This document shows positions 43,763 to 53,331 of a stretch of DNA of 64,000 bases, one piece after another (position 1 is the first letter of the stretch; each line of letters begins with the position of its first letter). Made by a program: the position numbers and the translations under genes. Under the pieces are notes generated by a model. It worked only from the letters and a program-made list of their open reading frames with translations. It had not been told where the DNA came from and searched no databases. Source of the stretch: QQVM01 sp964544885 (GTDB lineage: Bacteria > Bacteroidota > Bacteroidia > AKYH767-A > 2013-40CM-41-45); contig CAZJDX010000018.1 in NCBI GenBank assembly GCA_964544885.1, positions 9,747-73,746 of the forward strand, given 5' to 3'.

Positions 43763-46477
43763 ATGAAAATCCGTATTGGAATTGTTTTTGGCGGAATGTC
43801 CCGCGAAAGGGAGATCTCTTTCGCCGGCGGCAGGACTGTTTACGACAACCTGAACAAATCTCTCTTTGAGGCTATTCCCCTGTTCGTGGACAGCTTTGGG
43901 AATTTCATTTTACTTGACTGGGAATATATTTACAAAGGAAGTATAAGGGATTTCTATCCTCCCTCCGAGGCCTTGCCTCCATCTCCAAATGGATTTCAGG
44001 TTTATGCTGAAAGCCTGGAACCACAGGGTAAAGGAGAACAAGCTGCGCTCTTTGAGCAAAGAGGCAGACTCATCCCTTACGAAGAACTTCCCGGTCTCAT
44101 AGACTTTGCATTTTTGTGCCTGCATGGTCCTTATGGAGAAGATGGAAGGATTCAGGGACTTTTTGAAATGCTGAACATTCCTTATTCAGGATCAGGAATA
44201 TTTTCATCGGCCATCGGTATCAACAAATCGGTACAGAAAAAACTGATGAAACAATATTCATTCAACTGCCCGGGCTTTATGACCATTTCCCGCCAGGATT
44301 GGATTAACAACACAAGCAGAAAGAGTTTCCTTGAATCCGTGAAGAAAGAGCCCGGTTTCCCGTGCGTGGTTAAGTCGGCCCACCAGGGCTCTTCCATAGG
44401 CATCAGCATTCTGCATGAAGAGAATGAACAACAATTGATCAGTGCGATCAATAAAGCCTTTTTCATTCAGACGATCAGCAAGGAAGAATGGGAAGGACTC
44501 AAACCTGAACAACAGGTGGAAATGGTCAGGAAAATGTGTGATATACGCGAGGGCATAGGCTGTCCCGTCATCCTTAAAAACCGTGCTTCGGAAAAAACAC
44601 TGAATCATCCTGAACGCATACTGGAATCCTTAAGAGAGATATTTTCAGGCGGCGCTTCGACGCTTACACTGGAAGCCCTGGATGCCGAGACGGAAGTAAT
44701 CGTTGAAGGATTTATTGAAGGAAAGGAATTTTCATGCATCGTTGTCAGAAATGACAACGGCGAGGCGCTTGCACTGCCTCCCACCGAGATCCGTAAAGGA
44801 AAGGAGCTGTTCGATTACCGTTCCAAGTATCTGCCCGGACTGTCCAGAAAAATAACACCCATCCATTTGCCTGATGAACAGATTGAATCCATCAGAAAAG
44901 AATGCGAAAGGTTGTTCTACGCTTTACGCTTCAATGTATATGCCCGTATTGACGGTTTCTTAAGCAAGGATGGTAAAATATTCCTTAACGACCCGAATAC
45001 AACCTCCGGCATGATGCCTTCCTCCTTTTTCTTTCATCAGGCTGCCGAGATCGGGTTGAATCCTTCGCAATTCCTCTCTTTCATCATCAGGACTTCATTG
45101 GCTGAAAGGATGATGGATATGACCCATGTTCATACTGTACAAAACCTGCTGACCACACTTGACGATGGCATTCGCAGGCTGAGTGAGAAGAACAGCACAA
45201 AGGTCAGGGTGGCTGTGATCATGGGAGGATATTCCAGCGAAAGACACATATCGGTAGAAAGCGGAAGAAATATTTATGAGAAACTTTCTTCTTCTGAAAA
45301 GTATGAACCTGTTCCGGTTTTTCTTACAGGTGACGAAGAACAATTCAGGCTTTTCAAAATTCCGGTTAATCTGATGCTGAAAGATAATGCGGATGATATC
45401 CGCGAGAAGATTTTTAATTACACGGTGCATCCCGTCATAGAGAATATCAGGCAAGCCACTTCCGGAATTACAAAGCGGTACACACAGGCCGGAAATGTGT
45501 TGAATCCGCAGGAAATAAAGCTTGAAGAACTGTCTGACTTGTGTGATGTGGTATTCATCGCCTTGCATGGCCGGCCCGGCGAAGACGGCGCACTGCAGAA
45601 ACAACTTGAACGATACGGTTTGGCTTATAACGGATCGGGTATTGAAGCATCCGGTATCACGATTAACAAATATGAAACCAACGAACTTCTTTCAAAGAAT
45701 GGTTTTCTGACCGCGAAGCATACGCTAGCGGATATAAATGACTGGAAAAATGACAAGGCCGGTTTCGTCAGTTCCATCTTAAAATATTTCAAACTCCCCG
45801 TCATTGCCAAACCGGTGGATGACGGTTGCAGCAGCGCCGTTAAGAAAATAAAAAATGAACAGGAACTCCGCGCCTTCGCGGAACTGATCTTCAGACAAAA
45901 TGAGATCCTGAACGCTCCCGAAGCATCATTGCTTCAGCTCAAACAAAATGAAGAGTTCCCGCGAAAGAACCAATTCCTCATCGAAGAACTGATAGAAAAG
46001 GGCGATGCAGTGCATTTCCTTGAAATAACCGGAGGCATGCTCACCCGTCTCAATGAAAGCGGAAAGAGGATCTATGAAGTCTTTGAGGCGTCCGAAGCAC
46101 TATCGGAAGGAGATGTACTTTCGCTGGAAGAAAAATTTCTGGCCGGTGAAGGCCAAAATATTACACCCGCACGTTATGCAAAAGATCCGGAAGAGCGGCA
46201 ACGCATTTCGGAGCTTGTAAAGAATGAACTGAAAAGGGCGGCTGAGGTTTTGAATATTGAAGGATATGCAAGAATAGATGCCTTCGTCAGAATTTATAAA
46301 GGAGGAAAAGTGGAAGTGATCTTCATTGAAGTCAATTCATTACCCGGCATGACACCGGCCACTTGTATCTTCCATCAATGCGCCATTGCCGGTTACAAAC
46401 CCTTTGATTTTATTGACCGGATACTTGAATACGGCATCCAAAAGAAAAAACAAACAGCTCCTGCCCATACCCATTAA
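43763..46477 (+). CDS. Tandem D-alanine-D-alanine ligase (two Ddl ATP-grasp units in one chain)
   Basis: A 904-residue cytosolic protein with two complete Ddl-like units, where normal Ddl has about 300-370 residues. Unit 1 (about 1-465): GGMSREREISF, LHGPYGEDGRIQG, VVKSAHQGSSIGIS, DYRSKYLPG, ARIDGF, LNDPNTTSGMMPSS. Unit 2 (about 477-900): GGYSSERHISVESG, LHGRPGEDGALQ, AKPVDDGCSSAV, ARIDAF, IEVNSLPGMTP. Against E. coli DdlB metal ligands D257, E270 and N272, unit 2 has D839, E856 and N858, whereas unit 1 has D397, D410 and N412. Unit 2 has lost the usual GSSVGM loop. The units may have split roles. The ATG at 43763 begins with the family MKIRIGIVFGG. The PASTA gene starts 2 bp after its stop. 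Confidence 0.88.
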   Translation: MKIRIGIVFGGMSREREISFAGGRTVYDNLNKSLFEAIPLFVDSFGNFILLDWEYIYKGSIRDFYPPSEALPPSPNGFQVYAESLEPQGKGEQAALFEQRGRLIPYEELPGLIDFAFLCLHGPYGEDGRIQGLFEMLNIPYSGSGIFSSAIGINKSVQKKLMKQYSFNCPGFMTISRQDWINNTSRKSFLESVKKEPGFPCVVKSAHQGSSIGISILHEENEQQLISAINKAFFIQTISKEEWEGLKPEQQVEMVRKMCDIREGIGCPVILKNRASEKTLNHPERILESLREIFSGGASTLTLEALDAETEVIVEGFIEGKEFSCIVVRNDNGEALALPPTEIRKGKELFDYRSKYLPGLSRKITPIHLPDEQIESIRKECERLFYALRFNVYARIDGFLSKDGKIFLNDPNTTSGMMPSSFFFHQAAEIGLNPSQFLSFIIRTSLAERMMDMTHVHTVQNLLTTLDDGIRRLSEKNSTKVRVAVIMGGYSSERHISVESGRNIYEKLSSSEKYEPVPVFLTGDEEQFRLFKIPVNLMLKDNADDIREKIFNYTVHPVIENIRQATSGITKRYTQAGNVLNPQEIKLEELSDLCDVVFIALHGRPGEDGALQKQLERYGLAYNGSGIEASGITINKYETNELLSKNGFLTAKHTLADINDWKNDKAGFVSSILKYFKLPVIAKPVDDGCSSAVKKIKNEQELRAFAELIFRQNEILNAPEASLLQLKQNEEFPRKNQFLIEELIEKGDAVHFLEITGGMLTRLNESGKRIYEVFEASEALSEGDVLSLEEKFLAGEGQNITPARYAKDPEERQRISELVKNELKRAAEVLNIEGYARIDAFVRIYKGGKVEVIFIEVNSLPGMTPATCIFHQCAIAGYKPFDFIDRILEYGIQKKKQTAPAHTH

Positions 46478-46479
46478 TT

Positions 46480-47238
46480 ATGTCCGGTCTGATTAAATTT
46501 ATTTTCAGTAAAACACTGCTCGTAAACATAATCCTGGCGACCGGAGCCGGCCTTATCATTTTTTATGGTACCTACAAATGGCTTGGCACTTATACTCATC
46601 ATGGAGAAAGCATAGAAGTTCCCGACCTGAGAGGAATGCCGCTTGAAGCACTGGACACCTTTCTTTCGGAAAGACAACTCAGGTACCAGATCGTGGATTC
46701 CATTTTTGATGGTACCAAAACCGGCGGCACTGTGCTGGAACAGGATCCGGCGGCGCTGTCACGGGTAAAAATCAACCGGACCCTGTATCTGACCATCAAC
46801 GCAGCTCTGCCCCCAAAAGTAAAAATGCCGGATTTGATCGATGTTTCCTTCCGACAGGCGGAAGCCATATTGCAGACTTTCGGTCTGAAAACCGGGCAGA
46901 TCAGCTATGAACCCGACCTAGCTAAAAATGCAGTCCTTGAACAAAAGTATAAGGGATCCGGCATCAAACCCGGAGTGGAAATCTACAAAGGTTCTTCCAT
47001 TGATCTGGTATTAGGTGACGGCATGGGAACTACGGATGTTGTTGTACCTCACCTTGTCGGATTAAGCTATCCCGACGCGCTCACCGTTCTGCGAGGCGCC
47101 TCACTGAATCCCGGAGGCGTTTACTTCGATGAAGACATACGAGACAGCCTTGATGCTGTCGTCTACAGACAGGAACCGGAGTCCGGCACAGGTATCACCA
47201 TCAGTCAGGGCGACAAGATCGATCTTTACCTGAAGTAG
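46480..47238 (+). CDS. Membrane-anchored PASTA-domain protein
   Basis: This 252-residue protein has one N-terminal transmembrane anchor (LLVNIILATGAGLIIFYGTY) and three periplasmic PASTA domains (about 40-110, 111-180 and 183-252), each opening with VPDLRGM, MPDLIDV or VPHLVGL. PASTA domains bind peptidoglycan stem peptides or beta-lactams. Here they are not fused to a PBP or a Ser/Thr kinase. The start lies 2 bp after the double Ddl gene, which makes the D-Ala-D-Ala end of those stem peptides, so a cell-wall sensing or binding role is likely. Confidence 0.9.
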   Translation: MSGLIKFIFSKTLLVNIILATGAGLIIFYGTYKWLGTYTHHGESIEVPDLRGMPLEALDTFLSERQLRYQIVDSIFDGTKTGGTVLEQDPAALSRVKINRTLYLTINAALPPKVKMPDLIDVSFRQAEAILQTFGLKTGQISYEPDLAKNAVLEQKYKGSGIKPGVEIYKGSSIDLVLGDGMGTTDVVVPHLVGLSYPDALTVLRGASLNPGGVYFDEDIRDSLDAVVYRQEPESGTGITISQGDKIDLYLK

Positions 47239-47309
47239 GTAATATGCAACGAATAATAATTATTTTTACAAGATACCGGTTTGAATAACCGTTAATTACC
47301 TTATCATTC

Positions 47310-49187
47310 ATGAAGCTGATGTCCAGGAAATCCATTGCCGGTTTATTGAAAATAATCATCACCCTCTGCCTGCCTTTCAGATTAAGCGCGCAGGAACATA
47401 TCATTCCATTAGGATCCAATGCGAACATAAGCGAGTATCTTAAAAATTCTTCACCGCTTAAAAGTTTGCGACTGGCCTCAATGGACACCATCACGCTTCC
47501 TTTCGTTGATGATTTTTCCCGCAAGGGCATCTATCCTTCCGACAGCTTATGGGAGGACAGCAGTGTTTTCATCAACAGCACTTTTGCAGACAGCCCCTTC
47601 ACCATCGGCGTAGCGACCTTCGACGGACTGGATGCCTATGGCCGTCCTCATGACAGTCTTTCCTCTTCCGATGCGATCGCGGATTACCTTACCTCCCGCC
47701 CCATTGATCTGAGCGGACTCATAGGGAATAACAGCGTCTGGCTGAGTTTTTATTATCAACCTCAGGGTCTTGGCGACATTCCGGAAAGCAACGATTCACT
47801 GGTTCTTCAGTTCCTGGATACCTCGGGAGACTGGCTGCACCAATGGTCAGTTGCCGGCAAAGCGGATACCGCCTTCGTTCGTGTCAACATTCAGATAACT
47901 GATGCTGCTTTTCTGTACAAAGGATTTCAATTCCGCTTTTATAACATCGCTACTGTGAACGGTAACCGTGATCACTGGAATCTTGATTATGTGATCCTGA
48001 ATAAAAATACGGTAGCCAATGATTCCATCCGCGACAATGCTTTCATCAACAACAAAGGCAGTCTGCTTACCGAATTTACTTCAATGCCATACCCGCATTA
48101 TAAAGCTCTTTCAAATCCGGCATCATCCATAAAATCATCCATCATTGATTCGGTGAGAAATATAAATTACGGAGGCACTTCCATAACCTACGTAGCGGAA
48201 ATTTACAACGAATCCGGAGGTCTGGAATTCGCGTCCGTACCAAGCACCCAGGGCTCCGCGTCCAGGAGCGATATCGAGTTCATCACACCGCTCAGCTATG
48301 CTTTCCCTTCAAACCTTCCCGTTGACAGTACCAGTTTTCTGCTGAAGACCTATTTTAGTCAGCCCGGTATCAATACCAATGCCCACAACGACACATCCTA
48401 TCATACACAGTATTTTCATAATTATTATTCATACGATGATGGTTCTGCTGAGGTAGCCTATGGAGTGACCGGTAATACAGACGTTAAATTAGCCTATCAG
48501 TTTGATATCAAAAAGACCGACACACTCAGGGGAGTGCAGATCTATTTCAATCCCGTCGGACTGAATGTCCATACCAAACTATTCCAGCTTGCCTACTGGA
48601 GTTCAGTGAGTGTTGCGGGAAATACGGATAATCTGGTTTATAAGATGATCAACCAGAAACCGGCGAACATTGACAGCATCAATGGATTCGCCACATACCT
48701 CTTTGATCAGCTACTTGTTGTTCCTGCAGGAATTTCCTATGTCGGTATCATTCAGAACGAACCACAGACCATTTACGGTATCGGCCTCGACCGGAACACG
48801 GATTCACGTTCCAAGATGTTTTATCATGTTGACGGATTCTGGTACCAGACACAGGTAAGAGGTTCATGGATGATACGTCCCTTATTTGGTGATACCATCG
48901 TGAATGCACCCTGGGTATCTGTAGCTGAAATTGAAAAGGATCCCCTGCCTTTCACGCTCTATCCCAATCCTTCAAATACAACTGTCAGGATACAGGCTGC
49001 ATATCCAGTCTCCGGAAATCTCTTTGTTGAGATTTATAACAGCCTTGGCGCTCTTGTCAGAAATGAAAAGTTTTCTCCCGGTGAAGCGATCAGTACTTCC
49101 GCTTTACCTGAAGGTCTTTATTTTATCAGGATGAATGACGAAGGCAGAGAACGCTCATCCACCCGCAGGCTGATCATTTCCAGATAA
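47310..49187 (+). CDS. T9SS type A sorting-domain protein of unknown function
   Basis: This 625-residue exported protein has a signal peptide ending FRLSAQ (LKIIITLCLPFRLSA). The middle is beta-rich with Asp/Ser-heavy strands and no enzyme motif I recognise; segments such as LPFVDDFSRKGIYPSDSLWED resemble MAM or jelly-roll-like modules of Bacteroidota surface proteins. The C-terminal ~80 residues (FTLYPNPSNTTVRIQ to RRLIISR) are a type A T9SS sorting domain. It lies 71 bp after the PASTA gene and 59 bp before the RluA gene, in the conserved ddl-PASTA-rlu block. Confidence 0.85.
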   Translation: MKLMSRKSIAGLLKIIITLCLPFRLSAQEHIIPLGSNANISEYLKNSSPLKSLRLASMDTITLPFVDDFSRKGIYPSDSLWEDSSVFINSTFADSPFTIGVATFDGLDAYGRPHDSLSSSDAIADYLTSRPIDLSGLIGNNSVWLSFYYQPQGLGDIPESNDSLVLQFLDTSGDWLHQWSVAGKADTAFVRVNIQITDAAFLYKGFQFRFYNIATVNGNRDHWNLDYVILNKNTVANDSIRDNAFINNKGSLLTEFTSMPYPHYKALSNPASSIKSSIIDSVRNINYGGTSITYVAEIYNESGGLEFASVPSTQGSASRSDIEFITPLSYAFPSNLPVDSTSFLLKTYFSQPGINTNAHNDTSYHTQYFHNYYSYDDGSAEVAYGVTGNTDVKLAYQFDIKKTDTLRGVQIYFNPVGLNVHTKLFQLAYWSSVSVAGNTDNLVYKMINQKPANIDSINGFATYLFDQLLVVPAGISYVGIIQNEPQTIYGIGLDRNTDSRSKMFYHVDGFWYQTQVRGSWMIRPLFGDTIVNAPWVSVAEIEKDPLPFTLYPNPSNTTVRIQAAYPVSGNLFVEIYNSLGALVRNEKFSPGEAISTSALPEGLYFIRMNDEGRERSSTRRLIISR

Positions 49188-49246
49188 AATATTATTACAT
49201 GTATACCCTGGGTTCTTTGGCTCAGCGATAAACCAGATTAGTCCGG

Positions 49247-50284
49247 ATGAACCAAGAAGAACAAGAACCGGTCGAACAGGATGAATTGTATGAACATCAT
49301 CGCTTCACTGTCGACAAGGGCCAGTCACTTTTACGGATAGACAAATTCCTGTTGAACCGCCTTGAAGGCACTTCCCGGAACCGCATACAGAACGCCTGTC
49401 TTGCAGACTGCATTCTGGTAAACGGGAAAGCGGTAAAATCAAGTTATAAGGTCAAACCCCTTGATCAGATCCAGGTTGTTTTACCTGAACCGGTGCGTGA
49501 ACTTGACCTGATACCACAGGATATTCCCATTGACATTTTCTATGAAGACAAGGATCTGGTGGTGGTCAACAAAGCACCCGGAATGGTCGTACATCCGGCC
49601 TATGGAAATTATACCGGCACTTTAATGAATGCCCTGGTTTTCCACTTTGAGCATCTTCCGCACAGGGATAAAAATCTACACCGTCCCGGTCTCGTTCACC
49701 GGATAGATAAAAACACTTCCGGATTGCTGGTGATCGCAAAAACGGAACTGGCTATGGCGCACCTTGCCAAAGAATTTTTCGACAGAACCATCGACCGCAC
49801 TTATCAGGCCCTTGTCTGGGGAGACTTCAAGGAAGATTCCGGTACGGTTACCGGCCATGTTGGGAGGAACCTTAAGGACCGGAAGGTGATGGATGTTTTT
49901 CCGGACGGGAGTCATGGCAAGCACGCTGTCACACATTACAGAGTTATGGAACGTTTTAACTATGTAACCCTTGTTGAATGTAAACTGGAAACAGGACGAA
50001 CGCATCAGATCCGTGTTCATATGCAGCACATAGGTCATCCTTTGTTCAACGATGAAAGTTATGGAGGCAATAAAATTCTTAAAGGGACTACTTTTTCAAA
50101 ATACAAACAATTCATTGAAAACTGTTTTAAGATAATACCCCGCCAGGCGCTTCATGCAAAAACACTGGGATTCATTCATCCGGGTACGGGAGAAAAAATG
50201 TTTTTCGATTGTCCCTTACCCTCCGATATGACTGAGGTACTGGAAAAATGGAGGAACTATGTTAAATATCAAAAGGACGAATAA
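49247..50284 (+). CDS. RluA-family rRNA pseudouridine synthase
   Basis: This 345-residue cytosolic enzyme isomerises uridines in 23S rRNA. An N-terminal S4 RNA-binding domain (LRIDKFLLNRLEGTSRNRIQ, about residues 25-80) precedes the catalytic domain with the Asp motif HRIDKNTSGLLVIAK (about 149-163) and the downstream LETGRTHQIRVHM. The RluD type is favoured by the S4 domain and by the adjacency to ddl and PASTA genes common in Bacteroidota, but RluC-like specificity cannot be excluded. It converges with mqnE, with 17 bp between stops. Confidence 0.92.
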   Translation: MNQEEQEPVEQDELYEHHRFTVDKGQSLLRIDKFLLNRLEGTSRNRIQNACLADCILVNGKAVKSSYKVKPLDQIQVVLPEPVRELDLIPQDIPIDIFYEDKDLVVVNKAPGMVVHPAYGNYTGTLMNALVFHFEHLPHRDKNLHRPGLVHRIDKNTSGLLVIAKTELAMAHLAKEFFDRTIDRTYQALVWGDFKEDSGTVTGHVGRNLKDRKVMDVFPDGSHGKHAVTHYRVMERFNYVTLVECKLETGRTHQIRVHMQHIGHPLFNDESYGGNKILKGTTFSKYKQFIENCFKIIPRQALHAKTLGFIHPGTGEKMFFDCPLPSDMTEVLEKWRNYVKYQKDE

Positions 50285-50301
50285 TTCCGGGACCTGGTTA
50301 A

Positions 50302-51453
50302 TCAGGAAGGAACTGACTCCTCATCATACACCTGAATGAAATTATACAGTGTATCCCGTTCAACCGGAGTCCTGCCACCCTGCCTAATAAGCTCGACCAG
50401 TTCTGAAGTTGTCATCACAGGCTTTTGCTCTTCCGCGCCTGCCATGGAATAGATCTTTGTCGTATCGTCAATGGTGCCATCCAGATCATCCACTCCAAAA
50501 GCCATGGAAAGCTGCGCCGTGCCCCGGCCGATCATCGGCCAATAGGCTTTAACATGATTAAAATTATCCAGGAAGATCCGTGACACGGCATAGTTCTTCA
50601 GATCCTCCACAATACTTACTTCAGGGACATCAGACATATCATTATCTCCGTTTCGGAATTTCAGGGGAATAAAAGTATTGAAGCCTCCGGTCTTATCCTG
50701 CAAATCCCTTAACCGCGTCATATGATCAATACGGTGCGAATACTTCTCAATATGACCGTACAACATGGTCGCATTGCTGTGCATACCGAGGCTGTGAGCA
50801 ATGGAATGTATCTCCAGCCATTCATCCGCAGTACACTTATCATTACAAATCCTAGTTCGGATCCCGGCGTCAAAAATTTCCGCTCCGCCACCCGGAAGTG
50901 AATCCAGTCCGGCATTATTCAATAATTTCATCCCCTCTTCCATACTTAGTTTGGCCTTCCGTATCATATAATGAAGTTCAACAGCGGTAAAACCTTTAAT
51001 ATGAAGACCTGGACGATGAGCTTTTATCTTCTTCAATAGCTCCATAAAAAAATACAGGTCCATCTTTGGATGAACGCCACCGACAATATGCACTTCAGTT
51101 ACAGCTTGCCCATCGTATGATTTCACAATATCCATCATCTGATCGATGCTCAATTCCCATCCCTCTTCTTTTTCCTTTAGCAATCTTGAATAAGAACAAA
51201 AATTACAACTAAAAACGCAGATATTGGTAGGTTCAATATGAAAATTGCGGTTGAAAAAGGTCACCTTGCCATTCTTTCTTTCTCTCACGAAATTAGCCAG
51301 CGAACCCAGGTAGCCAACGGACGCCTCTTCATACAAATACAATCCTTCTTCCGGGCTGATCCGTTCTGACTGAAACACCTTCTGGGCTATGTCTTTCAGC
51401 CTGGACGGAAGTGATGAATCATTGAACAAAAGATTCCCGGGAGCACTATGCAT
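50302..51453 (-). CDS. mqnE: Aminofutalosine synthase (radical SAM)
   Basis: This 383-residue radical SAM enzyme of the futalosine menaquinone pathway joins SAM-derived adenosyl radical to the MqnA product. The [4Fe-4S] motif is CVFSCNFC (CxxxCxxC), followed by EVHIVGGVHP and LPGGGAEIF, which points to MqnE rather than MqnC. The ATG at 51453 is chosen because the TATCTTTG promoter core at 51469-51476 overlaps the only upstream alternative (a TTG). No other mqn gene is in the window. It implies respiration with menaquinone made by the futalosine route. Confidence 0.92.
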   Translation of the reverse strand: MHSAPGNLLFNDSSLPSRLKDIAQKVFQSERISPEEGLYLYEEASVGYLGSLANFVRERKNGKVTFFNRNFHIEPTNICVFSCNFCSYSRLLKEKEEGWELSIDQMMDIVKSYDGQAVTEVHIVGGVHPKMDLYFFMELLKKIKAHRPGLHIKGFTAVELHYMIRKAKLSMEEGMKLLNNAGLDSLPGGGAEIFDAGIRTRICNDKCTADEWLEIHSIAHSLGMHSNATMLYGHIEKYSHRIDHMTRLRDLQDKTGGFNTFIPLKFRNGDNDMSDVPEVSIVEDLKNYAVSRIFLDNFNHVKAYWPMIGRGTAQLSMAFGVDDLDGTIDDTTKIYSMAGAEEQKPVMTTSELVELIRQGGRTPVERDTLYNFIQVYDEESVPS

Positions 51454-51468
51454 GATAAAGATTTTAGA

Positions 51469-51476
51469 CAAAGATA
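51469..51476 (-). promoter_or_regulatory. -7 element of mqnE (TATCTTTG)
   Basis: A perfect minus-strand TAnnTTTG match 15 nt before the chosen ATG. No -33 box at the usual distance. Confidence 0.5.
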
Positions 51477-51648
51477 GAAAATTCGACTGAGCATGTCCAT
51501 GCTGAGGTCTGAAAATTCAGAGTAAGGCAACACCTGGTTGACAAGGATTTAAAACCATAATTCCACTGAATAAATTTAGCATTCAACCGGATTAAAACGG
51601 AACCTGCCATGAACAGATTCCGCCTTGAAATGCCAGATTACGCCAACA

Positions 51649-53331
51649 TCACTTCACACATACCATTTGTTTACTGTCAATAGTTTTTCCATCAGCTACT
51701 AAAGAGTACATATAAATTCCTGAACTCAGATCACTGGCAAACACATTCATTTCACCTTCACCGCGGGTAGTAATTACGACGGACTTAAGAATTACACCTT
51801 TTGAAGTATAGAATATAACTTCTGCTTTCTTTACACTCTCCGGTATTTTATAACTGATCCGGGTACGTTCGCTAAATGGATTGGGATCATTCTGATTTAA
51901 TATGATTGCATTTTCTGAAGTGAGTTCTACGTCAATAGAGTTCTTTTCTGAGCTCACCCTTTGAGATGTACCAGAACAACAGGAACTGACAGCATCCTGC
52001 AGTTGATCAATCTTAGCAAGAATCAAACTATCTCTTGAGGACAAGGAGTCAATGATGGCTTGTTGTTCTTTGATTGCCTGGGTGAGTAATGGAATGATTT
52101 CTATATAATTAAGGGTCTTAAACCGCTTTTCAGCAACTAATTCATTACCTAATGAGTCTATTTCTGCTGGTGTAACCTGCTCAGCGACCAAATTTGGCAA
52201 TATCCTTTCAACTTCCTGGGCGAGGAAGCCGAAATGAATGCCATCAGGCAAATTAAGCGATGGGTTGTTTATTTTGTCATATTCATACACCTTAGGATTT
52301 AATGAATTAATTACTGCTGATGCAGTCCCGATTGGTTGAACATTCAATTTAAGACTTGAATCTGATGTATTATGGACAACCGGCGTATATATGTCTCCAT
52401 CAAAATGTGCAGCTAAAGCAAAACCACTGCCATTTACAATTAACCTTGCATCACCAGCATATCCTGACAAACTTGGAATGGATGAATAACCCATCGTTAC
52501 ATGCTCATCCGCCCATACTGAAAGCATCTTATCGTCGCTTCCATTTCGAACTTCCATCGCACGAGAGGGCATTCCTGAAGTAGTGGTACTAGTACTGTAC
52601 GTTTTAACAATCAATGCAGCTTCCGGGTCATAACTGATTCCGATCCCTAATCGACCATCTTTGTTGGTTATGGCGGATCCAATTACGACATGACCATTAT
52701 CCCTTGCTTGAAAATAATCATCGCCATTAGAATCTTGGATCAGGCATCCTATGGTTGAAAAAGTAGTTCCCAATCCTCCAATTTGAAATCTTGAAAATAA
52801 ACCTGAAGATAGTCCAAGTCCGACGTAAGTTCCATTATCATACAAAATGCTGTTACAAACCTCATTTGAAGATGTATTATTCATTTTAACAAGCTGATTA
52901 TTAGAAATTGTGCCTCCGCATTCCACTAAACCGCTGGTCGGAGAAATGCTTTCGTCTTCAACTAAAATTACCTTGCCATTCGCGTCCACAGACAAAACTC
53001 CTTTAGTACCGGTAAATGCGCTTGAGTGAATGGTTGAGGCTGTAGTCAGATCTGTAAAAATGAGTCCACTATTCCCTCCGGCGCTCGTTGGTGATGCGTC
53101 ATTGCTATTTATCTCTAATTTTTCCCCTGGATTATTCTTGCTAATTCCCACGAATCCACTACTGCCAGAATTCCATGGATCAATAAATAAATTTCCGGTT
53201 GAAGTTGTTTCGAAATCCGTAAACTTTCCACCGGTCAATGTTGCATCCGCAGTATGCGTGAGCCGGAGTTGCGGACCCGAAACGTGATCAGGATAATTTG
53301 AGCCCCCCCCCCCCGCTGGATGCATTATCAA
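51649..53331 (-). CDS. S74/tail-fibre-type T9SS protein, C-terminal fragment of a frameshifted gene
   Basis: This 560-codon frame continues the protein started at 54535 after a frame change at the C-tract 53303-53314. After the Gly run it reads SNYPDHVSGPQLRLTHTADA and several GIGTS-like repeat motifs. At about residues 330-390 is an intramolecular chaperone/peptidase S74-like domain (TSDSSLKLNVQPI with the Ser and Lys of the self-cleaving family, then IHFGFLAQEVERILPNLV). A coiled coil (AIKEQQAIIDSLSSRDSLIL) and a type A T9SS domain (NQNDPNPFSERTRISY to KQMVCVK) follow. The in-frame ATG just upstream of the Gly run is not a natural start and it has no signal peptide of its own. It is probably trimeric on the cell surface if made. 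Confidence 0.75.
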   Translation of the reverse strand: MIMHPAGGGGSNYPDHVSGPQLRLTHTADATLTGGKFTDFETTSTGNLFIDPWNSGSSGFVGISKNNPGEKLEINSNDASPTSAGGNSGLIFTDLTTASTIHSSAFTGTKGVLSVDANGKVILVEDESISPTSGLVECGGTISNNQLVKMNNTSSNEVCNSILYDNGTYVGLGLSSGLFSRFQIGGLGTTFSTIGCLIQDSNGDDYFQARDNGHVVIGSAITNKDGRLGIGISYDPEAALIVKTYSTSTTTSGMPSRAMEVRNGSDDKMLSVWADEHVTMGYSSIPSLSGYAGDARLIVNGSGFALAAHFDGDIYTPVVHNTSDSSLKLNVQPIGTASAVINSLNPKVYEYDKINNPSLNLPDGIHFGFLAQEVERILPNLVAEQVTPAEIDSLGNELVAEKRFKTLNYIEIIPLLTQAIKEQQAIIDSLSSRDSLILAKIDQLQDAVSSCCSGTSQRVSSEKNSIDVELTSENAIILNQNDPNPFSERTRISYKIPESVKKAEVIFYTSKGVILKSVVITTRGEGEMNVFASDLSSGIYMYSLVADGKTIDSKQMVCVK

